A stretch of DNA of 64,000 bases from Gavia stellata (taxonomy: Eukaryota > Chordata > Aves > Gaviiformes > Gaviidae). The stretch is taken from the NCBI RefSeq assembly GCF_030936135.1, contig NC_082611.1:7145001-7209000 (forward strand), given 5' to 3'. Below the pieces are notes generated by a model. That model did not search any database. It saw nothing but the letters and a program-made list of their open reading frames with translations, and was not told the origin of the DNA. The position numbers and the translations under genes were made by a program. Numbering within the stretch: position 1 is the stretch's first letter; the number at the start of each line of letters is the position of its first letter. Positions 38,501-50,200 of the stretch are shown in pieces.

Positions 38501-39823
38501 GATTCCACTTCCTTTTTGTGTAATGTTAAACTGAAAACCAGACGGTGGGATGGGGGATTGCAAGTACTGTAGAAACATGGAACCTGGCATTTGCTAGCTA
38601 AGATTTCCCTTTCCTATAACATATTATAAACAATACCTTTTTCTAATAAATACGAAACACAAAATAAGGCAAACCAAATACTTTTTCTTTCCAGCAGGCA
38701 TAAAACTCTTTGAGACTGTCAGAAAACAGGCGCTGCCTCTAAACAGTTTTGTGTTTCAGATGCTTCTACCCCCGTGGTTACCAAAAAACAACCAAACATG
38801 ATCACCACATCAGAAGCACAGCTCTATCATCTCAAAATGAGCACAATACTGAAATATCATATTTTGCAGTAAAAGTACGAGCACTCAGTGAGCGATGCCA
38901 AACTCTTTTACAGAAAAACCCTGTCTGTTCAACACCACTTTCCCCACAGCAGCAGTTCACTGACACCAGCTGCCCTGAGGTGACAACAGGGGGGAGAGTG
39001 AAGACAGGCTTGACACTACCCAGCACCAGACCACAACATCGGTTACAGTACGTTACATTTGCACTAAAGCTCAGCAGCTGCAGTGAGCGCAGGCGCTCAG
39101 CACACTTATCAATTCTTTCTAAATCAGAGTGGAAAGCTGCAGGTTATAGTTACTTCGGACAAGAAAACGCTCCAACTGGCAGGCCAAGAGGCACCCAAGC
39201 AGGCAGACAGCTACGGCAGAGACTTGTCTCTCCTTCCAGCTTAACAGCGCCGATTCCAAGTAACTTCGGGCCCTAAAGAGAGGTCAGCATTGGACCCAAC
39301 AACTCCAGCCGGCTCTCCAACGCGACGTCCTCACGCCCTGCTGCCTTCCTTCGACTCCGACCGAGCTGAGGAAGAGGCCGATCTCCCCCCCGCCCAGAGG
39401 AGGATGCAGGCCGAGACACAGCACCCCAAAGGCTCCCAGGCGGGCAGCTGCCCAACGCGGCCCCGGCCGCCGGAGCCCGCCTTGCCCGGGACCGGCCCTC
39501 GGGGCGGGAAGCGGCGGCGGGCGGGCCGAGGCGGGAGCGGGCGGCAGCTGCCGCCACTCAGCGGGTGACGGGTAAACGGGGGCGGGGGGGCGGCTGGCAG
39601 CGCGGCAACGGCCGGAACGGGCTGGCGCCGAGCTGTTTGCCAGCTCCCCCCCGCGCTGAGGAAGGGCGGGGGAAACGCGGCCTGACCCCTGAGGGAAAGG
39701 GGAGACCCCCGTCCGCCCCAGCGCGGCCGCGGGGAGGGAGAGGCTCCCCCTCACAGGGGGCGGCGGAGAGGGGGGGCCGCGCGCACGCGAGGCCGGGGCT
39801 GCCGGTGCCCGGGTGGCGGTTAC
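32525..39823 (-). other. SUN1 5' region: intron 1
   Basis: This stretch separates the exon with the start codon from candidate first exons. It is AT-rich from 32.5 to 37.2 kb, where a 21-base A run (33946-33966) is the only notable simple repeat. A CpG island follows at about 37.6-38.0 kb. Two plus-strand open frames of 226 and 175 codons (37217-37897 and 38749-39276) have no recognised domains. No LINE was recognised here. Confidence 0.6.
37600..38010. promoter_or_regulatory. SUN1: CpG island, candidate alternative SUN1 promoter
   Basis: This is dense CpG sequence. On the minus strand CCGGAAGCCATTTTG (around 37810-37825) joins an ETS site to a YY1-like site, a common TATA-less promoter arrangement. 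Plausible minus-strand splice donors follow at 37504/37505 (CCTG|GTGAGG). Another strong donor lies just upstream of the island at 38074/38075 (GAGACA|GTAAGT). Promoter activity and use by SUN1 are inferred. Confidence 0.6.
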
Positions 39824-39890
39824 CTGGTACCGGCAGAGCGCAGGAAAGGCAGAACCACCGGCGGCGGCAGCAGCGGCGACGGCTGAGATT
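39824..39890 (-). other. SUN1: Candidate non-coding SUN1 exon 1
   Basis: This is inferred from a good splice donor (CCAG|GTAACC) inside the CpG island and the absence of an acceptor-requiring coding frame upstream of the ATG exon, whose 5' UTR begins at an acceptor. The start of this exon is unknown; the right end given is a guess. Confidence 0.4.
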
Positions 39891-40054
39891 GGCCTCGCCC
39901 CGCCCGCTTTGCCGGGGCCGCCGGGAGGCCCCGCCCCGCCCGCGCGGCGCGTGCCGCCAGCGCCCCCCTCTGCAGCCCGCCCCGCCCACCGAGCACCGCC
40001 CCTCACACCGCCCCGGCCCCGCGGCCCATGGCGGGGTTCCCTCCTCTGCAGCGG

Positions 40055-40142
40055 GCACCGCTCCATGGCGGCACCGCTCCATGGCGGCACCGCCCCGGCT
40101 CCCCCGGGGCTGCCCTTCCCTGCCGGGGCTGCCCTTCCCTGC
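40055..40142. repeat. Short tandem repeats in the SUN1 CpG island
   Basis: A 16-bp unit containing CCATGGCGGC is repeated at 40055-40070 and 40071-40086, with a partial third copy. A separate 19-bp unit is repeated at 40105-40123 and 40124-40142. The first unit contains an ATGGCGGC YY1-like core in each copy. Confidence 0.85.
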
Positions 40143-41980
40143 CTCGGGCTCTTCCCTCCAGCGGCACCGGCCTGCTGGCGGCCGCAGCCAGGCTGCCCCC
40201 TGCCTCGGCTTCCCCCTCCGCAAAATGGAGCCGTGGATGCCTCTGGAGTGAGAAGGGCTGAAGAGACGTGGAGAGTTACCTCTGATTTTCACTTTGGCCT
40301 CTGTTGCTTGGATCCCGATTGACTTTCTTCCCCGGTATTTCTGCCTCTCCCCTCGCTGTTTCCTTCCCACTCAGTCGTCTTGGGATTTTCTTTCCCTTCC
40401 GCCTGCCGTTCTCCTCGAAGGCCCGGGCACTTGCCCAGCACACCCCGCCGCTCGCCGGGGTTGAAGCGCTTCGGTGCAGCGCTACGCTCAAGTGAGCTTC
40501 ACCGCTGCCGACACCAGGCTACGGTAACCGCTGGACAGCCGTACGGAAAAGAAATGTCACAGGCCTGCTTTCAGCAGAGAAGTCGTGCCGTGGAACAAGC
40601 CCCATTGTTCAAATATTTGGGGAACGTATGCAAACGCATTCAATTTGAAATCTGTGCCTGAGTCACGTTTTGTTAAACCGTCCGTCTCCTCAAGCCTACA
40701 GTTTTCTTGTGGGCATCGCAATGCTGTGCGCTGCGGGCAGGGATGGTTCAAATGGCAGTAAACGGAAGAACAGGGAATGTGTCACCCGAAAGGGTAATCA
40801 GGCCAAAAATTGTTATTTACTTGTGTGTGCAAAAGAAATGACTCAGCTTGCTGAGAAAGACTGGGTAATAAATATGTAATTATCAAACAAATAAATAGAC
40901 TCTGTGTACTTGTTTGGATACCAAATGGGTAAAAGCAGCTAATCCTCAAGAAACCGAAAAGGGTGCAAAATAAAGACATCCACGTAAGACGTTAGCTGAT
41001 GTCGATGTAGCGCTGATTTTAGGCAATTACTGTTTATTTTAAAAGAGCTTTGCTCTAGTTCTGTTTAAGTTTTAAGATGCTGCAGCCAAAGTTGAGCTGA
41101 TGCCAGTGACACTTGGAAGCCAGCACATAATTTGGTCAGATGCGCAGCCCCTCACCAGTCGCCTCCTCCCGGCACGTGGCTGACTACCTTGCAGAAATCA
41201 CCTCACTTTTCTGACCACCCCTTCTCTTTCTGTACTTACTCCGCACCTGTTTTCTTGTCTTTAGAGTAGATAATGTTTAAGGGCTTAAGATATCCAGGGC
41301 AAAATCACTTCTTGCTTTAAATCTCCCTGAAATTCTTTGGTGGTGTAAGGCCAGGCCCTCTCAGGGGTATTTCTCCCCCCGCTCCCCTGGAGCCCAGCCA
41401 GGGCAGGCTGCGCTCCGCGCTGGCAGGACGAGGCATGTCGCGCTCCCCGGGCATTGCTCCAGCTCCCGGGGCTGCTCTGACTTGTCCCGAGCAGTTGTTT
41501 TTCCATCAGGACCAGGCCACGAGGCTGGAGGAGGATGGCTTAGACTCAACTTCCCCTCTGCTCCTTGGCTATGAGGAACAACAGAGCCCTTGGCTTCTAG
41601 CATTTAAGGGAAACTTGGTCCGATGTTCCAGTTTTGTTAAAAGAAGCTGGTACACCTAAGGACTTAATTTTCCCACGTTTCAGAAGAAACTGCTCTGAGG
41701 CAAACAAAAAATCTTCCGAAGTTTTTCAGCATCCAACAATGAGCTCTGAATGTGAAGTGGGCTCACTTAATTTTATTGGCTAAGCTGAAGTCTGTAGAAG
41801 AACGGTTGATAAGAATAAAAACTGATCCTATTAAAAATGTTTCCGTTTTAGCACTCTAGAGGGTAGCTAAGAATTCAGGAAAAAAAGCTTTGTTAACTGA
41901 CACCAGGTACAGGGAAACTGCAATACAAGGCCAAACCAATCCGAGGTCCACATTTCTCTAGTTCTACCTCTTCTTTCCAT

Positions 41981-42038
41981 CCCTTCCCACCGCGATTCCT
42001 ACATTTTTGCTTCCTTCCCTTCCAACCGTGATTCCCAC
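41981..42038. repeat. Two imperfect copies of a ~22-bp unit, 36-bp period
   Basis: CCCTTCCCACCGCGATTCCT at 41981 recurs as CCCTTCCAACCGTGATTCCC at 42017. This accounts for the duplicated VGI-x-VGR-x-G pattern at the end of the overlapping minus-strand open frame. Confidence 0.7.
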
Positions 42039-42584
42039 TCCTGTTCCCAGTGCACTCCTGCACTCACACCTAGCAAACCTGTTCTGCTCCGCGTTCTGGC
42101 CCTTGCTATCAGCCACAAAGGTACAGGTCCTCATAGCAATTGAAGGTAGGGACTGAACGTGACAGAAACCAGTGCAGCAAGGTGTTTCTGACTGGTAATA
42201 CTGGGTACTGGGCACGGCATGCTGCCGTGCAGGTTGGAAAGGGTGAAACATTGCACATCCCAGGGTTACAGAGGGCCAGCGCTCCACGGTACGTACATCA
42301 TCAGGGCAGGGGGTGCCTGAAGCACTGTGCAGGCTGGGGTACCACGGGGGGATTGCTGAGCGCAGGGCGGTGCTGTGTGATGGGGCAGCGAGGGCACCAG
42401 GGCAATGCTTCGAAGTCCGAAGGTTGGGAAGCGCTGGAGTGCGTCGCAGGGAGCTCAGCAGCAGCCTGGGGAGGGGTGCTGGGGTCGGGGTGCGTCGGCA
42501 ATGTGTGGCAGGGATGTGCTGGGCAAAGGGGATGCTGTGAATTTGTTCCTTAGCGAGAGGAAATGTGGTGAGCTTTATGTCCAG

Positions 42585-42646
42585 GGCTGGGGAGATGATC
42601 ATATATATGTGTATGAAAATCGCCTAAAGTATCTATGATTCTATGA
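42585..42646 (+). mobile_element. Possible CR1 3' terminus remnant
   Basis: A GGCTGGGGAGATGATC stretch followed about 40 nt later by CTATGATTCTATGA resembles the 3' tail and terminal octamer repeat of CR1 in plus orientation. Upstream sequence is not recognisable as CR1, so only a short degraded end is claimed. Confidence 0.4.
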
Positions 42647-43399
42647 AGGCCGATTTCTTGCTCATTAAAGAAGAAGTTTCTTGCTATTCGCATCACACAT
42701 TATGGTTAAACTCATGAGGGCCCTTTCTCCACACCATCACTGCTGTCAGCCAAAGGCAATGGGCGCTCCACACAGTGCAATTAGGTTATCAGTTAAAAGG
42801 GGGCTGCAAGGCACTTCAATTCAATTTTGCCACTAGATCCTGCCATCGTCCTGACTTACAGGGGATTTCAGACGCTAACAAGAAAAGCCGATTACATACA
42901 AGGCAGGCCGACAGAGCAGCCGTTCTCCTCACAGCTCTCATCTGCTGCTTCATCACAGTTGCTGCTGCTCACGAGCTTCCCTGCGGGACTGATCTCAGTA
43001 AATGGACACAAGCCTGTTAACTAATTTTTGTGGATCCTTCAGCTGCCTAATAATGATTTTTTTGCTTTGTTTTTCTTTCTCTCTTTTTAAAACATGGTTT
43101 GAGCTTCACTTGAAGGGCTGAGGCACAGAGCAGTCCATTATGTGTCCGACAGGACCAGCTCTGATTCACTCTTCTAGCCAACCGTTGCTCACCTTGCCAG
43201 GCAGTGATACTAACATGGATTCTGCAAATGAAACAGAAACTTGGCTCCTCTCAAATCAGCAGTTGATTTCCAGAGGCCAACATGTTACTTTATACCTGGG
43301 GCATTGCTCTAGTATGTTTGTGTTGTGCAGACAAGGGACTTCCCCCAAGTTAGATAAAGTCTATGCAATAACTCATCAGAACTCCAATCTAATCTAGAG

Positions 43400-43700
43400 T
43401 ACTACAGCTATTATAGTATAATAACCTCTGGTTATAACTGGAAATAACGATTATAGTATAGTATATACTGTAGTTCTACTATACTATTATACTATGGTAA
43501 AACTATACTATTATACTATACCATAGAAAAACTATATATTATAACCATAATAGTTATTTGCTATTATACTATAATTTATTATTTTATTTACTGTATTTAA
43601 GTCATTACACTATAATAGCTATAGTTCTCTATATATAGATTACAGTTCTGATGTGTTGTTATAGTTTCTAATAACTTTGCGGTTATAACTGGAGGTTAGT
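43400..43700. repeat. AT-rich inverted-repeat segment
   Basis: About 240 bp are built from overlapping TATAGTATA, ACTATACTATTATACTATA-type motifs with many internal hairpins. They are bracketed by TAACCTCTGGTTATAACTGG at 43422-43441 and, inverted, by a similar 20-mer at 43679-43698 (16 of 20 positions agree). Both edges contain the palindrome GTTATAAC and a shared 12-mer GGTTATAACTGG. It could be an expanded palindromic AT-rich repeat or a miniature transposon. Confidence 0.75.
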
Positions 43701-45340
43701 CTCTGGGGAGCACACTGCATACGCAAGCAGACAGTGTGCATTCGGGCATCTTTACCGTGCACTCAGATGACACGGAGCACTGCCAGACACCTGCAGACAG
43801 ACTGTCTACAATCTGCCTAAAGCATTTCTGAGGAAATCTGCAGATTGCCCTTAAGAACCCACATGGATGAGAAGTGGATGGATCTGGGAACATACCTAAC
43901 CTCCAGTCTCCCCTAAAAATGCTCTCTGATGTAGACTTTCTCTCAAAGTCTAAGTGCCTCATTTGACAGTGCTCTCTCAACATCTAATTAATTGATTATA
44001 TTTAAGGTAGTCAAATACTTAGAAGATTCTATAGTCAGTTAGACAAATGCAGGCACTTACCAAAAACTTCGTTTTGCTGAGAATCCAAGTCCTAGGATCC
44101 TCCACAACAGGTCTTCTAGCTTACAAGGACGAAGACAGAAGCACATCTGTTCGTCACAGGAAGGGCAGGGCTAAAGCCTGCTTATCTAAAGAGTCTGAAA
44201 GTCCGAGATAACTATTTTGCCCAAAAAAATTCTCCTTGCTTAAAAGTTACGTAATGAATATGATCCTACGAACTTTATGCAATGTACACAAATAAAATCT
44301 AGTACATATAACAGCTGATCCAGCAAAATAGAAAAAAAAATCATACATTTCAACTGATGCAGTAAAAGGTTGAAGCTGAGAAAGTTGATTCTCAAAGAAA
44401 ATAACTTTAAAACCCAGGCTCGTACATCATCCACTGGAGACTTGATAATAGTAATTCTTTGTAAAGGGATTTGAGAAATTTGGGTTCTGTAAGTTGAAGT
44501 ATGGTAACCTATAAGCTGAGTCAGCATGTTGTTGAAGTCCTATGTCCAGAACACTGTCCAATAAAAGAATATAGTGGAGGATATCTAGTTTGTCACACGT
44601 GCATAAACTAGAATCAGGTTGCTGTTTAACATGTCTCTAGAAGGACTATTAGTTTATTCAATTCACAAAGCTCTCTCTCTTGGCTCTGAAGAAAAAAGCT
44701 GTTTTGTTGGATGATGCGGAGATTTTTCTTCGGGAGGCATCCCACAACAGACTGTTCTGAAAGATAACAAAACACTCAACATACACAGAAAATAAATTAC
44801 CCAGCCTACTGAAGATGTCAAGCTTGATGAATACTTCAGCTCTTAGTATTTTTGTACCAGTTTTGGAACATCTTGAAAAACTTTTCATGAGATTTCACTT
44901 CACCTAAGAAGGTACTCTTCTCTAATCCCCCATTTGAACTTGGGTTTTCAGGTATCTCTTCTTTTGATCACAAGAGTAATTAAAAGCACCTGCACAACAT
45001 TTGTACTGCAGCTATCATGAGGCTGCACTCAGTGGTAAAGTAAAAGAATCTAAATTTTGCCGACATAGGAAGCTAAAAAAATTGTGTCTGTAGTAATGTT
45101 ATTAAGTAGGATTTATTTGGTGGACTGTCAAGGGACCATTACAATAAGAACGGGGTTCTTATGGCAACTTTAGGTTGCATTGGAAGAACCGGCTGTTTTG
45201 CAGCCCTTTGAAACACTATTTTTTTTGAGAACAGAGTGTTGAATGAAAACTCTAAGGGGTCTGCCAGGATAGTTATGTAGTCTACTTCCACTCTAATTAA
45301 ATTAGCTTTTTAATGATTGATTAGACTAAGGAAACAATTT

Positions 45341-45545
45341 AACAGAATAACAGAATAGTCGAGGCTGGAAGGGGCCTCGGGAGAACAGGTAGTCCAAATC
45401 CCTACCCAAGCAGAGTCAGGCAGAACAGGTTTCCCAGGACTGTGTTAAGTCAGGTTTTTAATATCTCCAAGGCTGGAGACTCCACAACCTCTTCACTCCA
45501 TTTGATGTCTTCTAGGGATTTTTATTTCACTCACATTGTGCCCTC
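45341..45545 (-). mobile_element. Older CR1 LINE fragment
   Basis: The plus strand reads ACAGAATAACAGAATAGTCG, then GGCTGGAAGGGGCCTC, AATATCTCCAAGGCTGGAGA and CTCCACAACCTCTTC. This is the diagnostic pattern of an older, more diverged CR1 subfamily in minus orientation. It sits in the DNAAF5-SUN1 intergenic region. Its ends are approximate. Confidence 0.88.
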
Positions 45546-47020
45546 TAAGAATTTCAGCTGACCCGCCAGTTATAATGAGTTAAACAGGCAACAGTTTTTA
45601 GTCAACTGAAATGCTGCTCAATACAGGAATGGTTATATTTTGGCTTTTCATGAGAAGAAAAGTAAACTTCAAAGACAGTACATATGATCTAAAGTGAGTA
45701 CCCTATTCTACAGGAATGCAAAATAGCTTTTGGCTCCATAAGAAACTACTCAATTATTCTGTATCATTAGCGTTATTGTCTCTTTTTGGTAGAATTTTCA
45801 AAGCAACCTAATATTTTGTGGAGAAGTCACCAAGAGTTTGTATGATTTTGCTTTTAAATTAGGAGTAAGATTTGTCTCATGCATCTAGTATCTTTCAAAT
45901 GTTTCTTTGAGAATTCAAGTAGATATCACTGTAAACAGATGATGGTTTGGTTAACATTGTGTCACAAGTCTGAAAAGGTAAAGTTAGCTCAGAAGGATAA
46001 ACAAACATGAGGACTTCCTACAGCGTAAGGAGTATTACCCAACATCACTGAGCCTGTTTTTAGACTTGGTAACAAAGCCAAGGCACTTGGGAGTTAGAAG
46101 CCAAACAGCACTTTTTGTCTGCAATACAGATAATTAAAAAGAAAAAAAAAAAAAAACCAGGAACCTGATTTTCTGTGATTTGTGTCTGCAGTAAATAGCA
46201 CACCACCCCACAATGACTTAGGCAAGAATCTATCTCACTCACTTTATTACATAACCGAGAATGTAAGATGACACTAAAACTTATACACTGCAAAATGTCT
46301 TAAAAAAATAAATCAAGCTTTAACCTAATATTGGAGAATTTAATTTCAAAGTAATATGCAAACAGATGTTGCTTGCTTTCCAAGGCACAATGGTATAAAC
46401 ATAAAAACTGTAGATGTGATATATTTAATACAAAAATATAAACACTGTTAATCTTAATGACAAAACAGCACATTTCCTCCTATATATAAACCTTAATTTA
46501 TAAAAGGTTAGCTTTATTCTCAGTCACGAAATGTAATACAATGACAATAAAAACTATTCCTTTAGTGACACCTACTCAGAACATGTCCCTATTATACCAG
46601 CATAATGAGTACTCAAAACATTATAAAAATTTTGCTGCATTATGCAAGAGAAGTTCGGCTGGTTTTTTTCTGATAGAACTGATCCTCACAGACCTGATTC
46701 TGCAAAGGCTCAATATTATCCAGAGTTTGAAATGCTCCTTGAAAGACTGAGTCCTTGCTGAATTACATTAATAACTTTGACATTAGACTGTTACTTTGTT
46801 AAATAAATTATCTTTCTCAATTATAAATAGTGTCAAATTCCTGAAAAACATTCCTCCTTTAAACCTTGTATCTGAAAAACTTCCAATGCAAAGTGAATTA
46901 AAACATTGCTTTTTATTGCTAGCAAATACAAAGAACTGTTCAAACGGCAAAGAACACAGAATTGTGCCAATTTGACTGTCAAATGAGCTAATAGTGATCT
47001 TACAAAGAAAAAACAACCTA

Positions 47021-47026
47021 TTTATT
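47021..47026 (-). terminator. DNAAF5: DNAAF5 polyadenylation signal
   Basis: This is the first AATAAA on the transcribed strand after the stop, 87 nt downstream. It would give a short 3' UTR of roughly 110 nt. Further AATAAA matches near 46.91 and 46.24 kb could serve longer isoforms. Confidence 0.6.
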
Positions 47027-47112
47027 GCTCAGCCTTTCTTATGAAAATACAAAAGTAATCCAGATCATACAGATTTCACATACAGTTCACTAAAAAGAAT
47101 TTCAGCATTGAT

Positions 47113-47252
47113 TCATAAAGCTGATCCTTTGGCTGACTGAATGTGGTGTAGTAGTTGATTGCAATAGACTGGTGTTCGATGTTTATGAACAACCCCTTCA
47201 GTTTCTCTCACGAGTAGTTCTGGATATAAAACGCTTCCTTCTTTTAAAACTT
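47113..47252 (-). CDS. DNAAF5: DNAAF5 terminal coding exon
   Basis: This exon encodes [40 protein letters not shown] and AKGSAL, then TGA at 47115-47113. The acceptor is GTTTTACAG. The coding part is 140 nt. Confidence 0.96.
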
Positions 47253-50200
47253 CTGTAAAACAAAAATACATTTTATAAATCATTAGCCACTCTGCCTTTC
47301 TCTATCCAAGTTCCCTCAAAGTAGCCAAAACCTAACTTGGCCATTGTTCTTCTTCTACAAGTTGTGCAGTCTTGACAACCTGATTCCTCTCTCATTTGCT
47401 GAGGTCTGTATTTTGACATTTACGTGCTTGAACACAGACTGATACACCAATAAATTCCAAAGAATCCATCAGACAAACTAGGATATGGTCACATCCTGCA
47501 GTGGTTAGTGTCTACCCTCCTGTTTACCATCTGTAAAGTCTTCTGATGCACTCTGGTGAGTGCTAGATAAAACATTACATTCTGCATACAGGTAAAAGGT
47601 CTGAGCTCATACTCAGCGAAGCCCAAAGGAAAGCTTCCAGCCTGTTAGGATTAGCCTCTAGTTGTATGCGCTACTTTCATATAACACTTGAAAACTTGAT
47701 TTAAAAAGCATTGTTAAAAATACATACAACTGAAAGTCTTACCTAGGACTGCATTTTGGATGTTTTGATCTGGGTCATCGAGATGTATCAACAGTTCTTG
47801 GTACAGAAATTCAATATGACTTTCCATTGCAGATTTCACATCACTGTCTTTTAAGCATTTAAACCAATTAGTTAAAGTGTGAGCAGCTGCCAGTCGTACA
47901 TCACACGAAGCATCATCCAGACGCTTTAAAACTTCTGAAAAGGAGCATGTGCATAACCAAATAGCACTCTGAACAGCAAAGTTATCTTTTGCATTTCAAA
48001 AAACAAATGTATTTTGTTATCACTGAAATTTTTGTTGCATTTTTGACATATATGTGTCTTTTGAACACTGCAAATACACATAGTACATTGTTCCTAAACG
48101 CATGCACTGCATTGTTATTGGATTATGTTGTCAAAAACATTAAAAGAAATGTACAAAATTATTTAGGTTAGTTGAACATTCTCTAGCACTCTTTCTAATA
48201 AGGTACCGTGAATGTCTATTAATGCATTACAGAAATACAGAGTTTAAGTATTTCTGTGCTCTATAAAGCACAGTATTTCTATCAAATGTTACTGTTTCAG
48301 TGAATGACTGCATCACAGACTATTTGAATATGCAAGATGCAAATATATACATGATCAGACAATTGTCAAAGTACTTCCCCAAAATAAAATGTTTTTTTGT
48401 TAGATTTCTGCTGTGCCATCTAAGAAAAAGCATCAGTCATTAAGATGCTGAGTTTGGGAAAGTCCGATTTATTTATATGTATCTCTGAGAACATAAATCC
48501 TCTTACATAGCATAGACTGTGCTTCTCCTGATGCATTCTTTAGCATTTAAACATCCTCCTAAGTAGTATTACATATTCTATTTGACATTACAGCACTCTA
48601 GATTAGTGTTTTCTTCCCTTTTTTTTTTTTAAATAAGAAAAACAACCCACTACCTATTCAGGTCTATTTATGGTGCAATGAAATGGTTTGCTCTTGGCAC
48701 TCTGAAACACAGCAAGGAGAACAATGTGACTACCATTTATATAATGCATTACTGTTCTGCTTTCACTATAGTTAGAACATTATTTCATATAGTCTAAACT
48801 AGGAAGCAATGCAGATGAAATACTGGCAAGCCTTGCAAAGACCGTAATATTGAGTGAAGTTCCATCTAGTGGTCTAATGCATAATTGCGTTGCAAATACT
48901 TCTCAGTTCTGCTCAACTAGGAGTGAGGGCATTTCAAAAAGGACATTAACTTGTCTGCAATACAACAACTCAATGAAATGAAGTACTGCAGTTAAAAAGC
49001 TACTACATAAAGGCCTTGCAAGAAGCAAGTGCTGTTGGAGTCACACTTGACAACACCTACTCAGGTGTTTAAACACCTTGATTTTCTAAAATGTGTATGT
49101 GTACTTTATACACTTCAAGCAGTCTCATTTGACAGTTTAAGACCATGTCTTAGTCTCTGCAGAATTAAGACATTAAATTGCTTCTCATACACAAAAATGC
49201 TGCTAATGCTATGATTTTGTGCAGCACTTTACTTTTTCTACTTCCTTAATATCTTTAAAATTACTCTGGGGAAGAACTACCCAAATAGTTACAATACGAG
49301 ATAAGAGAACACAGAAAGAGCGCTAGAATACGTGTATGGGAGTGAAATAAGAATGTCTGAGAAACCGAGTCTACATAAAATCTGCCCCCATTTGCACCTC
49401 AAACTGTTTAATGGCTTTTTTTTCTTTATGTGGGATTAAAGCCAGATGCCATAGTGACATACAACAGTTTTTGTCATTCCCTAGTCTGTATTAGTGCTTT
49501 CACTGCTACCAGCTGCAGTGAATCTACAGGTGAGGTGGACAACCTGCACACTGAATCCTAAACCTATACCAGTGAATCTGCCTACTGCTTCAGCATGATG
49601 CTTTTCATCCTTAAAAGCTAAACTAACTATGATACCTCAAGTAAAAAAAGCCACTGTAATTCTTCAACACGGAGATCTTATTAAAAAAATAATTAAACTT
49701 TTACACTTACCTGTGTAAGTGTTGGTAAATTTATCTTCATCAAACTGCCTCCCACAGACTTTTAAAAAAACCCCAACAATACGACAAGCCATCAGTCGAG
49801 TAATTTTAGAGTCTTCATCCATGGCAGCAATAATTTGGGGCATTAGCTCATCTTTGACTTTTAAGATCTACAATTAAGAGGAAAAGCATAGAAGAACAAC
49901 AGCTTTTCAGTCACTCTAAAACAATAGCTTATTGGTTACATCAGTTACCATTAGGACCGACCGATACTGGCTCGCTTAATTTAAAAAGAAAAAGTTAACT
50001 ATAAAAGTTAACCTGAAAATCTTGGAAGTTACATAGCTCTATTTTTGCCTCTAAGCAAGCTTGGGAAATGAAAATCCACCAGTCAATCATCCAGTTCATG
50101 AATGCTCAGTACATATGCAGATGAGTTTTATATAACTTGTAAAAGCTTTACACTTACTTGCCTTTTTATTTTTAAAAAAATGTTGGCAGGACTTTAAATA

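Larger units (their letters stand above)
39270..40300. promoter_or_regulatory. SUN1: CpG island, probable main SUN1 promoter
   Basis: This is the largest and most GC-rich island outside GET4. It contains many CCGCCC GC boxes, a minus-strand CCAAT (reverse complement of GATTGG near 39889-39894), and a minus-strand splice donor GTACCAG|GTAACC at 39823/39824. That is consistent with a non-coding first exon ending at 39824. A divergent plus-strand transcript is possible but no plus-strand gene was recognised. The many long open frames here are compositional. Confidence 0.65.
40301..47019. other. Intergenic region between DNAAF5 and SUN1
   Basis: About 6.7 kb with no recognised gene. It holds a GC-richer patch at about 41.9-42.6 kb with a 212-codon minus-strand open frame (41964-42602), possible and clear CR1 fragments, an AT-rich inverted-repeat segment at about 43.4-43.7 kb and a perfect small hairpin at 45144-45162. 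AATAAA hexamers at about 40.87-40.9 kb on the plus strand could end a divergent non-coding transcript, but no splice structure was seen. Confidence 0.65.

Noticed and set aside
39284-40370. Open frames of 228-270 codons on both strands in the 39.3-40.3 kb CpG island
   Set aside because: Same compositional effect; no domain, and mutually overlapping frames on both strands. The region fits a promoter and first exon better.
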